Shown: in pieces, positions 1 to 28,700 of the stretch
How the letters are laid out: every line of letters begins with the position of its first letter
Position numbering within the stretch: position 1 is the first letter of the stretch
Source: Anthopleura xanthogrammica
Lineage: Eukaryota > Cnidaria > Anthozoa > Actiniaria > Actiniidae
Assembly: GCA_964019055.1 (NCBI GenBank)
Contig: OZ025215.1
Location: 8,709,708 to 8,773,707, forward strand
DNA: 64,000 nucleotides
Direction of reading: 5' to 3'
Translations under genes and position numbers: made by a program
The notes under the pieces: model-generated
The model's input: only the letters and a program-made list of their open reading frames with translations
The model's database searches: none
What the model was told of the DNA's origin: nothing

Positions 1-1865
1 ACATGAATAACGTCATTATTATAATCACTGACGTAAAACAGTCTATCATGTGTTATCACATCAAATGGATCAAACTTGTCCTGTGTTGTCAAACCAAACT
101 GATATTGATAGTCACCGTCTCTTGTGAAGACTTGAACACGATGATTTCCACGATCACACACAATGATGTTCCCATCATCATCAACGTGTACTCCATATGG
201 ATAACGAAACTCTCCATCTCCGTTACCTTGGTTACCAAAGGTCTTTACCAATGTCCCTGTTGTAGTGTTCACTATACATATTCTATGATTACCCCAGTCT
301 GCTATGACTAAATCTGTATCATTCAGAAATGCTAGACCTTCAGGATCAGACAACTGTCCCTGCGCACTACCTAGACTACCATACTTCAGTAAGAGATCTC
401 CATCAGTGGTGAGTACATGGACACAGTCAGAAAAACAATTGGCAACAGCGATCCTGCTATTGTCCTTGTTTACTGCTATACCTCTCAAACCACTAGATCC
501 TATCTTTACACCTTTCATGTTAAACTGTCCTGTTGTTCTCATCTTTTCTGGTTTTACGTTCACCACTAGTGGACTGTTAGATACATGATTCCCATTCACT
601 TGAACCTCTGCTGTCAACCGACCAGCTACTTTAGCCATGAATTCAACTTCTACTTTACCATCTGCTCTCACATGTTTCTTTTCTATTTTCACATTTTCTT
701 GGGGCTTGATTTGAACATTTATAACATCCCTTGGATCAGGAATGAGTTCTCCTGTACTGGTTTTAGTTATCAAAACCAGCTTTTCTTTCTTTAAAGCTTC
801 TGTCTCAGATTTCACCTCAATAGTGCTCTTCGTGTGGTCTGTATTCAAACAAATTCGTATTTCTCCCAGCCCTGAAATCACTTCTTGCATAATCTGTTCG
901 TTAGGAACGAACTCAATTCGAGAGAGTGGAATGTGGTTGAAGATGAATTTCCTCTCCGAGCATTGCGTCTCTTGAATGTTCATCATTTCACTTGCCAGTC
1001 CTCTCTCCATCACATTCTTGATGTATTCCTTGACGGCTGGAATATGATGAATTATATTCAAGTTTGTTGTGGCTGTGTCCAACTTCTCATCGATTTGTCT
1101 CAGTAATTCTCGTTCGTTTTCTTGTAGTATTTCGATGATCTTCTTGGTTTTGTGTTTGACTTCCTTTTTGGCTTTTTCTCCTTGTTGTTTGATTGTGTTA
1201 GCAATCTTTTCTTGTTGTTGCTTTTCCTTGTCGTCTAATCTCAACTGCTCTAGTACCTGCAGATGCTCTGACAATACAGCTTTCTTGATCGAAGCAAACT
1301 TATCTAATGACATTGTCTTGTGATTCCTGTGATCGTGTTTCAAGCATGTCCCGCAAATCATGTCATCACAGTCTTCGCACAAGAACTCTAGTCTGTGATG
1401 AGGGTGACTTTTACAAGGATTTTCTCTTGTTATTATGAACTCAATATCTTGTTTCTTCAAATCAGCCAGACGAACGACCTTGTGATCTTTGGTGAAGAAG
1501 GAATGGCTCTTCTCGCATTCTTGACACAGCGAGTGATCACAATCAAAACAATACAAAGATGCTGTCGAATGACTCTCAGAAACAGAACAAACCTTTTCTC
1601 CTTCTACCAACGCCAGACCCTTCAAAATTCTTGAATGTAGTAGACTTGGCTGTAGATTTTCTACGCTGCTTCGTTCTGGTAATGGAGTTTGTGATTTACA
1701 TTTATGGCACTTGAAGACGTTGACTTCCTCGATCAGTTCGGCGTGTCTTTTGATGCAAGGCTTACAAAATGTGTCAAAACATGGCAAGATCTTGGGTTCA
1801 ATAAGTGTATCATTACACAAAGAACATTGGACTTCTTTTTTAAGATCTTCGACAAACGATTCCAT
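1..1865 (-). CDS. TRIM-NHL protein, copy A (C-terminus beyond window)
   Basis: This is a single-exon reading frame from the ATG at 1865 running off the window start; I read all 621 codons and found no stop. It aligns along its whole length with the copy at 7140-9290, with one in-frame 3-base deletion near 925. It has an N-terminal RING, two B-boxes, a coiled coil, a filamin-type repeat, and the start of the NHL propeller. TRIM-NHL proteins of this class are usually E3 ubiquitin ligases or RNA-binding regulators (family knowledge). One difference stands out: the RING histidine ligand is Asp (CFDTFC, where copy B has CFHTFC). It lies downstream of a second copy of the KRI1 terminal exons on the same strand. 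It is the third unit of a tandem array that continues beyond the window. The substrate is unknown. Confidence 0.9.
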   Translation of the reverse strand, partial: MESFVEDLKKEVQCSLCNDTLIEPKILPCFDTFCKPCIKRHAELIEEVNVFKCHKCKSQTPLPERSSVENLQPSLLHSRILKGLALVEGEKVCSVSESHSTASLYCFDCDHSLCQECEKSHSFFTKDHKVVRLADLKKQDIEFIITRENPCKSHPHHRLEFLCEDCDDMICGTCLKHDHRNHKTMSLDKFASIKKAVLSEHLQVLEQLRLDDKEKQQQEKIANTIKQQGEKAKKEVKHKTKKIIEILQENERELLRQIDEKLDTATTNLNIIHHIPAVKEYIKNVMERGLASEMMNIQETQCSERKFIFNHIPLSRIEFVPNEQIMQEVISGLGEIRICLNTDHTKSTIEVKSETEALKKEKLVLITKTSTGELIPDPRDVINVQIKPQENVKIEKKHVRADGKVEVEFMAKVAGRLTAEVQVNGNHVSNSPLVVNVKPEKMRTTGQFNMKGVKIGSSGLRGIAVNKDNSRIAVANCFSDCVHVLTTDGDLLLKYGSLGSAQGQLSDPEGLAFLNDTDLVIADWGNHRICIVNTTTGTLVKTFGNQGNGDGEFRYPYGVHVDDDGNIIVCDRGNHRVQVFTRDGDYQYQFGLTTQDKFDPFDVITHDRLFYVSDYNNDVIH

Positions 1866-3521
1866 TTTAAAAGAGTCGAGGGAGTTGTCTGAAGATATTG
1901 TTTGTGAATCTATTATCAGACGATTCTTGGAAATATTAAAGCGTGACCCTTATTGTATTCCTTGAATTGATGTCACGCTATGAATGCACAAATTAGGACA
2001 CAGGGTTACCACGCTCAGTATTTGCTTTGCTAGGTTATACTTGTGGTGGAGAATTAGTTCAAATTTTCCATAGAAATATAATTTATAATGTCATAATGTG
2101 TATCTTGGTTCTTTTCTGTACGTTTTAAAAGACGTTATTTGATGGCTAGATGAAGGTGCCTTCATGAATATTTTCCGAGCTAAAATTAGTTCAAAACCCT
2201 TTCTCAGGTATACCAGAGGTCCGGCTAAAACGCTAAGATATTTTTTTTGCGAGAATACGGATCGATGTGGCGTCTGTACGGTCCGCATTTACATGATCTG
2301 TCGAAATTGATAGAAATAAAATCGAACTCGAAATTCGTCAGTAAACATTGCCAGAAATATTGGACATTGTCAGCGGTATTACGCATAAACGAAAATGAAG
2401 TGGTTTTCTAGAGGAAAAATATAACTACATGGTTTCCAAGCACATATTTATATTCAACTATGATGTTAGTAAAACAATTCTTACCAAAAAGTAGTTACTT
2501 GACAATCAAAAGAACAACTATTATTTTTCTGTTGATAAGCCTCACCACAGGAAGCCCATGAAGGACAAGAAACAAGTTTCAAAACCAAATCGTTACTTTA
2601 AGCTTCCTTATTGTATCTCAGCAGTCAATAGGAGCTTGTAAAAACAAAATGGCGATATTTAGGGGGTTTGGAAGCTGTTTGGAGCAGTTCTCTGTGGTTT
2701 CTTGTCATTTTTAACTGAAAACTACGAGCTAACAACGCGTCGAATCGCTTAAAATTTAACCTAACTTCAAGCTTCTTGGGAACCAACATTCTGAAGGCAT
2801 GCTGTCTATTTTGAGCGGTTTTGGATTTATTAAACACTTTTTTTGGTGATATCGAGGTGGAGCTCTTTTACTTTTAATTTTTTTCGACTTCAAATAAGAC
2901 GATTTTTGGGTCAAGTGTGGCCAGATTTATAGACGATGTATGGAATCTAGAGCTTTCGAAGCCTTTCGAAGGCAAGTAGTCCGGGAACCAATATGTCGCA
3001 TGATTCAATGATCATTTTACGCTTATTTAGTAGCTTGTAGGGTGGGTTGTTTGTCGCGATGTGGAGCTCAGAGTAAATAAAACCCTATTCGCCGTAAATA
3101 GAGGAAGCTCTATATTCCCCATACATTTCCTATAAGACTCGGCGGCTATTTTGTAAGCTGAATAGCACCATTGCGCATGTGTGATCAGCAGGCTCATGTC
3201 CCATATTTCTGGCAATGATAACTGCAGACCGCTGTTTTCACGTATGGTTAGTTTTGTCTTGTTTCCTTAAGGATGAAGTTCGGTACCGGTTCGATTTAGT
3301 TCGATTTGGTTCAATTATGTTCGATTGCAGAAGGATGGATTAGTTATGGCGGGTAGAAAGAAAATATTATTTCATAGTATTTTACCGATAAAAGCAGTTA
3401 TAATGTACATTTGATTGAAGAAAGTTTAATTTCATGACAGCCTTTTGACCGGTTACACAAAAAACAAAGCATTAAAAATAATTATTCATTATTCGTTAAT
3501 AATAACATTGCAAACAATATA
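1866..3521. other. Spacer between TRIM-NHL copy A and KRI1 cassette A
   Basis: There is no convincing gene here. The stretch matches 9291-10071 closely, except for an 874-bp TIR element at 2345-3218 that is absent from the other copy. The outer edge of the tandem duplication lies near 2110-2130, because the equivalent TRIM copy C loses similarity at about 16627. Confidence 0.7.
2345..3218. mobile_element. Non-autonomous TIR transposon, 874 bp, TAA target duplication
   Basis: The ends are inverted repeats of about 23 bp (outer part ACATTGCCAGAAATAT; a few mismatches further in). Both sides are flanked by TAA. No transposase-like frame is present. The paralogous spacer at about 9765-9772 lacks the element and reads TAAATAA at the same point. 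A 3-bp TAA duplication fits the PIF/Harbinger superfamily (family knowledge), but without a transposase the assignment is tentative. Confidence 0.75.
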
Positions 3522-6250
<2,729 letters not shown>

Positions 6251-7139
6251 CTGGGTAACAAATGAAGAGTTAGTCATACCAGTAAAAGTGTCCCAACACT
6301 ATATACGGGCTGGATTTGATGATTTTCGTGGTGGATTTCATTAGCTTCTCTAATTATCATAAAATGGTCCGTCTTTTTCTTTGATGTCGTCACGTATTCT
6401 ATTATTTAAAAAAACGACTTCCGGGATCAAAACGAAAAGCAGTTCTAAAAAGATTTTACTTACTTTTTCTTCATGACAAGATTTGTTTTCAAATTAAAGT
6501 TCTAATTGTTTGTGGTGGAAGTTAAATCATTGAGAACGTTTTCCCTTTATTTTAGTAGCTTTTGCGATTCTTAACACTGAAATATATATCTCGAGCTTGG
6601 GCTTTTAAACGACAATCAATAAAAACTCTAAGTTACAGCCAGTTATTCAAATACGCCGAGAAAAACGTTTGAGTGTAAAATCTTTATTCATCATTCAAAA
6701 TCCATATAATGTTACATTTAATAATCTGTTGATGTTTCTTCTACATATATTTATAACATTTCTTGTTCGTCGTTGCTTGTCAGATCATAACTTGGCTTCT
6801 TATTCTAAGGCAATAAATTGGTGTTCATATTTAAAAGGGAAACGGTTTTCAGGTTGTCATAGCAACTGAACACATGACCTACCATGACCAGACTGCATTA
6901 TGGGTATTACAAGTTTGTTGATGTAAATAAAATAAGGTAGTAATCTCCTTAACATGACCAAAGAGCAATAAAATGTACAAACTTTGAAAGATAATTTGAT
7001 AGTAGTCGTGATATCTGATTGTCTGATGTTGTGACACAACAACCAAAGGAAAGAAGAAAACATCATAAGATACAACTTATTGATCAATAGTGTTATGAGT
7101 ATAATGATGGTTATATATAGACATTAATAATAGCCAATT
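6251..7139. other. Spacer between KRI1 cassette A and TRIM-NHL copy B
   Basis: I see no gene in this stretch. It is similar to 12586-13680. It corresponds to the intron segment that, in the original arrangement, separates the nested TRIM gene from KRI1 exon 18. Confidence 0.6.
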
Positions 7140-9290
7140 CTACTTTACGCACAAGACACCAGAACCATGTGTACTGACTAATAACTGACCATCCTTTAAA
7201 ACATTTATATAGTAAGGGTTCCTGATTACATCAAAAGTCTTTCCTACAAAACGACCATCCAATGTGAATTTTTGTATGCACTTCTTACCATAATCACACA
7301 CCAGTAGATGATGGTCATTATCAATAGCCAGGCCAAATGGTCCATTCAGCTGACCATCTTCACTGCCTTTACCGGCACCAATCGTCGATATTCTAGTCGG
7401 TATGTTACCTTTCTTCTCAAACACATGAATAACGTGATTATTATTATCACTGACGTAAAACAGTCCATCATGTGTTATCACATGAAATGGATCAAACTTC
7501 TCCTGTGTTGTCAAACCAAACTGATATTGATAGTCACCGTCTCTTGTGAAGACTTGAACACGATGATTATTACGATCACACACAATTATGTTCCCATCAT
7601 CATCAACGTGTACTCCATATAGATAACAAAACTCTCCATCCCCGTTACCTTGGTTACCAAAGGTCTTTACCAATGTCCCTGTTGTAGTGTTCACTATACA
7701 TATTCTATGATTACCAAAGTCTGCTATGACTAAATCTGTATCATTCAGAAATGCTAAACCTTGAGCACTATACAACTGTCCCAGTGCATTACCTCTACTA
7801 CCATACGTCAGTAAGAGATCTCCATCAGTGGTGAATACATGGACACAGTGAAATGAACAATTGGCAACAGCGATCCTGCTTTTGTCTCTGTTTACTGCTA
7901 TACCTCTCAAACCACAAGATCCTACATCTACACCTTTTATTTTAAACTGTCCTGTTGTTCTCATCTTTTCTGGCTTCACGTTCACCACTAGTGGACTGTT
8001 AGATACATGATTCCCATTCACTTGAACCTCTGCTGTCAACCGACCAGGTACTTTAGCCATGAATTCAACTTCTACTTTACCATCAGCTCTCACATATTTC
8101 TTTTCTATTTTCACATTTTCTTTAGGCTTGAATTGAACATTTATAACATCCCTTGGATCATGATCGAGTTCTCCTGTACTGGTTTTAGTTATCAAAACCA
8201 GCTTTTCTTTCTTTAAAGCTTCTGTCTCAGATTTCACCTCAATAGTGCTCTTCGTATGGTCTGTTTTCGAACAACTTCGTATTTCTCCCAGCCCTGAATT
8301 CACTTCTTGCATCAGCTGTTCGTTAGGAATGAACTCAACTCGAGAGGAGAGTGGAATGTGGTTGAAGATGAATTTCCTCTCAGAGCATTGCCTCTCTTGA
8401 ATGGTTATCATTTCACTTGCCAGTCCTCTTTCCATCACATTCTTGATATATTCCTTGACGGCTGGAATATGATGAATTATATTCAAGTTTGTTGTGGCTG
8501 TGTCCAAATTCTCATCGATTTGTCTCAGCAATTCTCGTTCGTTTTCTTGTAGTATTTCGATGATGTTCTTGGTTTTGTGTTTGACTTCTTTTTTGGCTTT
8601 TTCTCCTTGTTGTTTGATGGTGTTAGCAATCTTTTCTTGTTTTTGCTTTTCCTTGTCATCCAATCTCAACTGCTCCAGTACCTGCAGATGCTCTGACAAT
8701 ACAGCTTTCTTGATCGAAGCAAACTTATCTAATGACATTGTCTTATGATCTTTGTGATCGTGTATAAAACATGTCCTGCAAATCATGTCATCGCAATCTT
8801 CACAGAATAACTCTAGCCTGTGATGAGGGTGACTTTTACAAGGATTTTCTCTTGTTATTATGAACTCAATATCTTGTTTCTTCAAATCAGCCAGACGAAC
8901 GACCTTGTGATCTTTGGTGAAGAAGGAATGGTTCTTCTCGCATTCTTGACACAGCGAGTGATCACAATCAAAACAATACCAAGATGCTGTCGAATGACTC
9001 TCAGAAGCAGAACAAATCTTTTCTCCTTCTACCAACGCCAGACCCTTCAAGATTCTTGAATGTAGTAGGCTTGGCTGTAGATCTTCGACGCTGCTTAGTT
9101 CTGGTAGAGGAGTTTGTGATTTACATTTAGGACACTTGAACACGTTGACTTCCTCGATCAGTTCGGCGTGTCTTTTGATGCAAGGCTTACAAAATGTGTG
9201 AAAACATGGCAAGATCTTGGGTTCAGTAAGTGTATCATTACACAAAGAACAATGGACTTCTTTTCGAAGATCTTTGACAAACGATTCCAT
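7140..9290 (-). CDS. TRIM-NHL protein, copy B (complete, 716 aa)
   Basis: This is a single exon from the ATG at 9290 to the TAA at 7140. Domains in order: a C3HC4 RING with ligands C14, C17, C29, H31, C34, C37, C53 and C56; B-box 1 (C93-H128); B-box 2 (C151-H182); a coiled coil, roughly 190-290; a filamin-type immunoglobulin repeat ending around VNGNHVSNSPLVV; and about six NHL repeats to the C-terminus, with recurring GLAF, GVHVDDDGNIIVCD and HRVQVF motifs. This is the TRIM2/TRIM3/TRIM71 architecture, whose members act as E3 ubiquitin ligases or mRNA regulators (family knowledge). It is the only copy with a canonical RING histidine and a complete frame in this window. It has no introns, so it may have arisen by retroposition. 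Its own promoter is not evident. Confidence 0.93.
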   Translation of the reverse strand: MESFVKDLRKEVHCSLCNDTLTEPKILPCFHTFCKPCIKRHAELIEEVNVFKCPKCKSQTPLPELSSVEDLQPSLLHSRILKGLALVEGEKICSASESHSTASWYCFDCDHSLCQECEKNHSFFTKDHKVVRLADLKKQDIEFIITRENPCKSHPHHRLELFCEDCDDMICRTCFIHDHKDHKTMSLDKFASIKKAVLSEHLQVLEQLRLDDKEKQKQEKIANTIKQQGEKAKKEVKHKTKNIIEILQENERELLRQIDENLDTATTNLNIIHHIPAVKEYIKNVMERGLASEMITIQERQCSERKFIFNHIPLSSRVEFIPNEQLMQEVNSGLGEIRSCSKTDHTKSTIEVKSETEALKKEKLVLITKTSTGELDHDPRDVINVQFKPKENVKIEKKYVRADGKVEVEFMAKVPGRLTAEVQVNGNHVSNSPLVVNVKPEKMRTTGQFKIKGVDVGSCGLRGIAVNRDKSRIAVANCSFHCVHVFTTDGDLLLTYGSRGNALGQLYSAQGLAFLNDTDLVIADFGNHRICIVNTTTGTLVKTFGNQGNGDGEFCYLYGVHVDDDGNIIVCDRNNHRVQVFTRDGDYQYQFGLTTQEKFDPFHVITHDGLFYVSDNNNHVIHVFEKKGNIPTRISTIGAGKGSEDGQLNGPFGLAIDNDHHLLVCDYGKKCIQKFTLDGRFVGKTFDVIRNPYYINVLKDGQLLVSTHGSGVLCVK

Positions 9291-10071
9291 TTTAAAAGAG
9301 TCGAGGGAGTTGTCTGAAGATATTGTTTGTGAATCTATTATCAGACGATTCTCGGAGATATTAAAGCGTGACCCTTATTGCATTCCTTGAATTGATGTCA
9401 CGCTATGAATGCACAAATAATTAGGACACAGGGTAACCACGCTCAGTGTTTGCTTTGCTAGGTTATACTTGTGGTGGAGAATTAGTTCAAATTTTCCATA
9501 GAAATATAATTTATAATATCATGTGTATCTTTGTTCTTTTCTGTGCGTTTTGAAGACGGTATTTGATGGATAGATGAAGGTGACTTCATGAATATTTTCG
9601 AGCTAAAATTAGTTCAAAACCCGTTCTCAGGTATACCAGAGGTCCGACTAAATCACTAACACATTTTTTTGGCGAGAATACGGATCGACTGGCGTCTGTA
9701 CGGTCCGCATTTACATAAACTGCCGAAATTGATAGAAATAAAATCGAACTTGAAATTCGTCAGTAAATAACTGCAGACCGCTGTTTTCACGTATGGTTAG
9801 TTTTGTCTTGCTTCCTTAAGGATGAAGTTCGGTACCGGTTCGATTTAGTTCGATTTGGTTCAATTATGTTCGATTGCAGAACGATGGATTAGTTATGGCG
9901 GGTAGAAAGAAAATATTATTTTATAGTATTTCACCGATAAAAGCAGTTATAATGTACATTTGATTGAAGAAAGTTTAATTTCATGACAGCCTTTTGACCG
10001 GTTACACAAAAAAACAAAGCATTAAAAATAATTATTCATTATTCGTTAATAATAACATTGCAATCAATATA
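9291..10071. other. Spacer between TRIM-NHL copy B and KRI1 cassette B
   Basis: No gene is seen. It is homologous to 1866-2344 plus 3219-3521. The empty site of the 874-bp TIR element lies at about 9765-9772 (TAAATAA). Confidence 0.65.
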
Positions 10072-25549
<15,478 letters not shown>

Positions 25550-25780
25550 CTTGAATTTACAAGGCTGAGAAGTCCTGGGGTCTAATATGAGCATCCGCTG
25601 ATCATTTCAAAATGACGGCCAACAAGAAAAAAAATAATATATTTTCTCTAACTTTAGATTTTTATTCCTCCATTTCTAGGCTTGTGATCGTAATTTTTTA
25701 AAGTTGAAAACAATTTTGAGTGCTTAAGCTTTGTTGTATTTTAATCTTTAGTCAATCGAGTTAAAGGAAAGGCAAAAAAT
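25550..25780. promoter_or_regulatory. Shared upstream region of KRI1 and PIGO
   Basis: Only 231 bp separate the KRI1 start codon (minus, 25549) from the PIGO start codon (plus, 25781). Both promoters must lie here unless non-coding first exons exist. I see no clear TATA box. A bidirectional promoter is inferred from the geometry. Confidence 0.55.
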
Positions 25781-28700
25781 ATGAATACAAAGCGAAGTGT
25801 CATCTTAGGATTTTTTTTGGTGTTACAACTTCTTGGGCTGACTCTCTTTCTAAAGGGTTTCTTTCCGCTCAAGAAAGGTATACCTGGCTCTGCGTCTCTT
25901 CTGGATTTACCTCCTGAGCCAGGTAGCAAGGAAGCAGCGCCTCCACTGCCTGTAGTCTTTGATAGATTAGTTTTTGTTTTAATTGATGCTTTGAGGGCGG
26001 ATTTTGTCTTTGAAGACACAAGAATGCGATACACAAGACAACTGATCTTCGATAATAGTACGATTAGGTAAGTTTGTTTATGACTAAAGAAAAAACAGCT
26101 GGGGGTCATAAGTCCACCACCCTGTCCCCCAGGGAAAGTTTTGTCATCTTTCGGAGTAGGGGTAACGCCCGTGGAGATGTTGGGTATGTTGGGTTCTAGA
26201 TTATAATTTTGACAACCCTCCACCTCACTTAATCCTCCCACCCAACAGACACACAGTGGACGCACTTGCAAAATAACCCTTGATATATAATTTTGAAAAA
26301 ATATTTTACTAACATATGGTTTTGTATATAGTTTTGTTGCCAAGGCACATCCGCCAACAGTCACAATGCCGAGAATCAAAGCCCTCATGACAGGAGGTAT
26401 TCCAGGCTTTGTAGATGTCATTCTCAATGCTGTCTCCTCTGCTCTCCATGAAGATAATCTGTTGGCTCAGGCTTTATCGGCAGGCAAGAAGATTGTGTTC
26501 TTTGGTGATGACACCTGGATGAAGCTGTTTCCTGGAAACTTTATGAGGAGTGATGGTACTACGTCTTTCTTTGTCACTGACTACACAGAGGTATGATTAC
26601 CTTATAGATGTTATTGTCCTTTGACAGATTTAAGCAACCCATCCATGGATGGGCTTATAGGCTGGGGGTGAGTGGGGAATGGGGGACAGAGGGACAGAAG
26701 GGGGTGGGGTAGAGCAGTTATGCTCCTAATCTTTTCATGGTACATTTAAATCAGCATTTAGTACTGATAAGCCACTGATAGCTCTCCTAATTTTACTATT
26801 TAATTTTGAAAAATTTTGAGGACATTATTTTGTGATGGTAGATGTTTAGTTGTCAGCAACAATAAATACTATGATATTGATTCAAGGGCACTCCTATCCA
26901 ACAGGAAAAACACTGTATTCTAAGCGATAGTCTTTACGATTGATCTTTCCCAAATTCACTTGAGTGACCACAAAACAATATAATGGCTCCAAGTCAAAGT
27001 TAGACTTGATAAAATAGCATAAATGTATGAACACATTAAGTCCAAACCCAACTTGGAGCCTTTGCTTAATGGTCACTCAAGTGAAATATTCAGAAAAGGT
27101 CTATTGTTAGGTAAATATTTAATAAATAGTTTTTGATAATTCATTAAATCATTCACATCAAAGGTAGACAACAATGTGACAAGGCACCTTGACAAAGAAC
27201 TTCAAAGCAATGATTGGGACATCATGGTCCTTCATTACTTGGGGCTAGACCATATAGGGCACCTGGCAGGACCCACTAGCCCCTTGGTGGGCCCTAAGCT
27301 ACATGAGATGGATCAAATCATTCAGAAAATACACCAGAGCCTGTTAAGAGATGACAACGAAAGGGGGATCCATTCTGCTATGGTGTTGTGTGGTGATCAT
27401 GGGATGAGTGAAGCAGGAAGTCATGGGGGAGCATCTTTACCTGAGACATCTACTCCACTGGTCTTTATGAGCTCAAGGTTTCAAAATGGAAAAGGTAATG
27501 TAGTGGGTGTTTAGTTAATGATTCATGGAGTCCAAAATAACAAAATAGGCAATGGGAGATGTGTACAGTGTACAGTGTACCTGTAGGTGGAAAGATGGAC
27601 AGACCAACAGACAGAGCTCAAGGTTTCAGAATTAATGGAAAAGGTAATGAAGGGAAAAAATTAGTGGATGAATCATGGAGTCAAACAATACTTGATATGC
27701 AAAGGGTGTAGAGGGTACTGTAGGTGGACAGACAGACAGGTAGACTAACAGACAGAGCTCAAGGTTTCAGAATGGAAAAGGTATTGAAGGGGAACAGTAG
27801 ATGAATGAATCATGGTGTCAAAATATACTTGTAACAGAGTAGGTGGGGGGGGGGGGGGGGGCAGAGGGCAAACAGACAAAAAGACAGACAAATTGAGAAC
27901 AGATACTTGTAAGAGACATAAAAGAGTAGTCAAGTGGACAGAGGGTTGTATACTGACAGACAGACAAACAGATGGACAGACAGACAAACAGAAGGACAGA
28001 CAGATAGGCAGACACACAGATGTACAGACAGGCAGACATACAGACAAACAAAACAAAACAGCAGCAAGCAAGCAGGCAGTTAGACAATCAGGCAAACAAT
28101 CATTCAGTCCAAAATAAAAATTAAAGCTATTCTGATTTCAGGGCTTCACTTTTCTAACATCAATGTGGATCAAATAGATGTGGTGTCTACCCTTTCCATT
28201 CTCCTTGGTCTACCTATTCCTCAAAATAGGTAAATACAAAGTGTGACAGACAGACAAATACATAGTACTGAAGTTATATATTGCATTTGTCTTAACTAAC
28301 TGCACATTTTTGTTTGAATCACAGTGTAGGCACCCTGATACCTCAACTTCTGTTATTCCACAACCCTAGAGAAAAGCTCCGAGCATTACAAATCACGTCA
28401 CACCAGCTCTCCAAAGTTATGAAAGCCAATGGTCATTCACCTAATTCAATATGGGAGCTTGAGGAATCAAGACGTTTACATAAAGAATGGCTAGAAGCAA
28501 TAGAAAAGGGAAGCAAAGATAAGCGAAGTATGGCGATTAAGGCAGAGCAAATTGCTAAGCAGTATAAAGCAGCACTTAAGAGAATGAGTAGCCAGATTAC
28601 ATCTTCACTTTCTTGCTATGATTTACATGCCATGGTTTCTGGGATTATCATTCTTGTTCAAGTCCTTGCATGGCTTGTATATGGAGAGTTCTCACAAAGG

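Noticed and set aside
7308..9059. Many plus-strand frames over the TRIM-NHL copies
   Set aside because: They are antisense shadows of the TRIM coding frames and are not conserved as proteins between copies.
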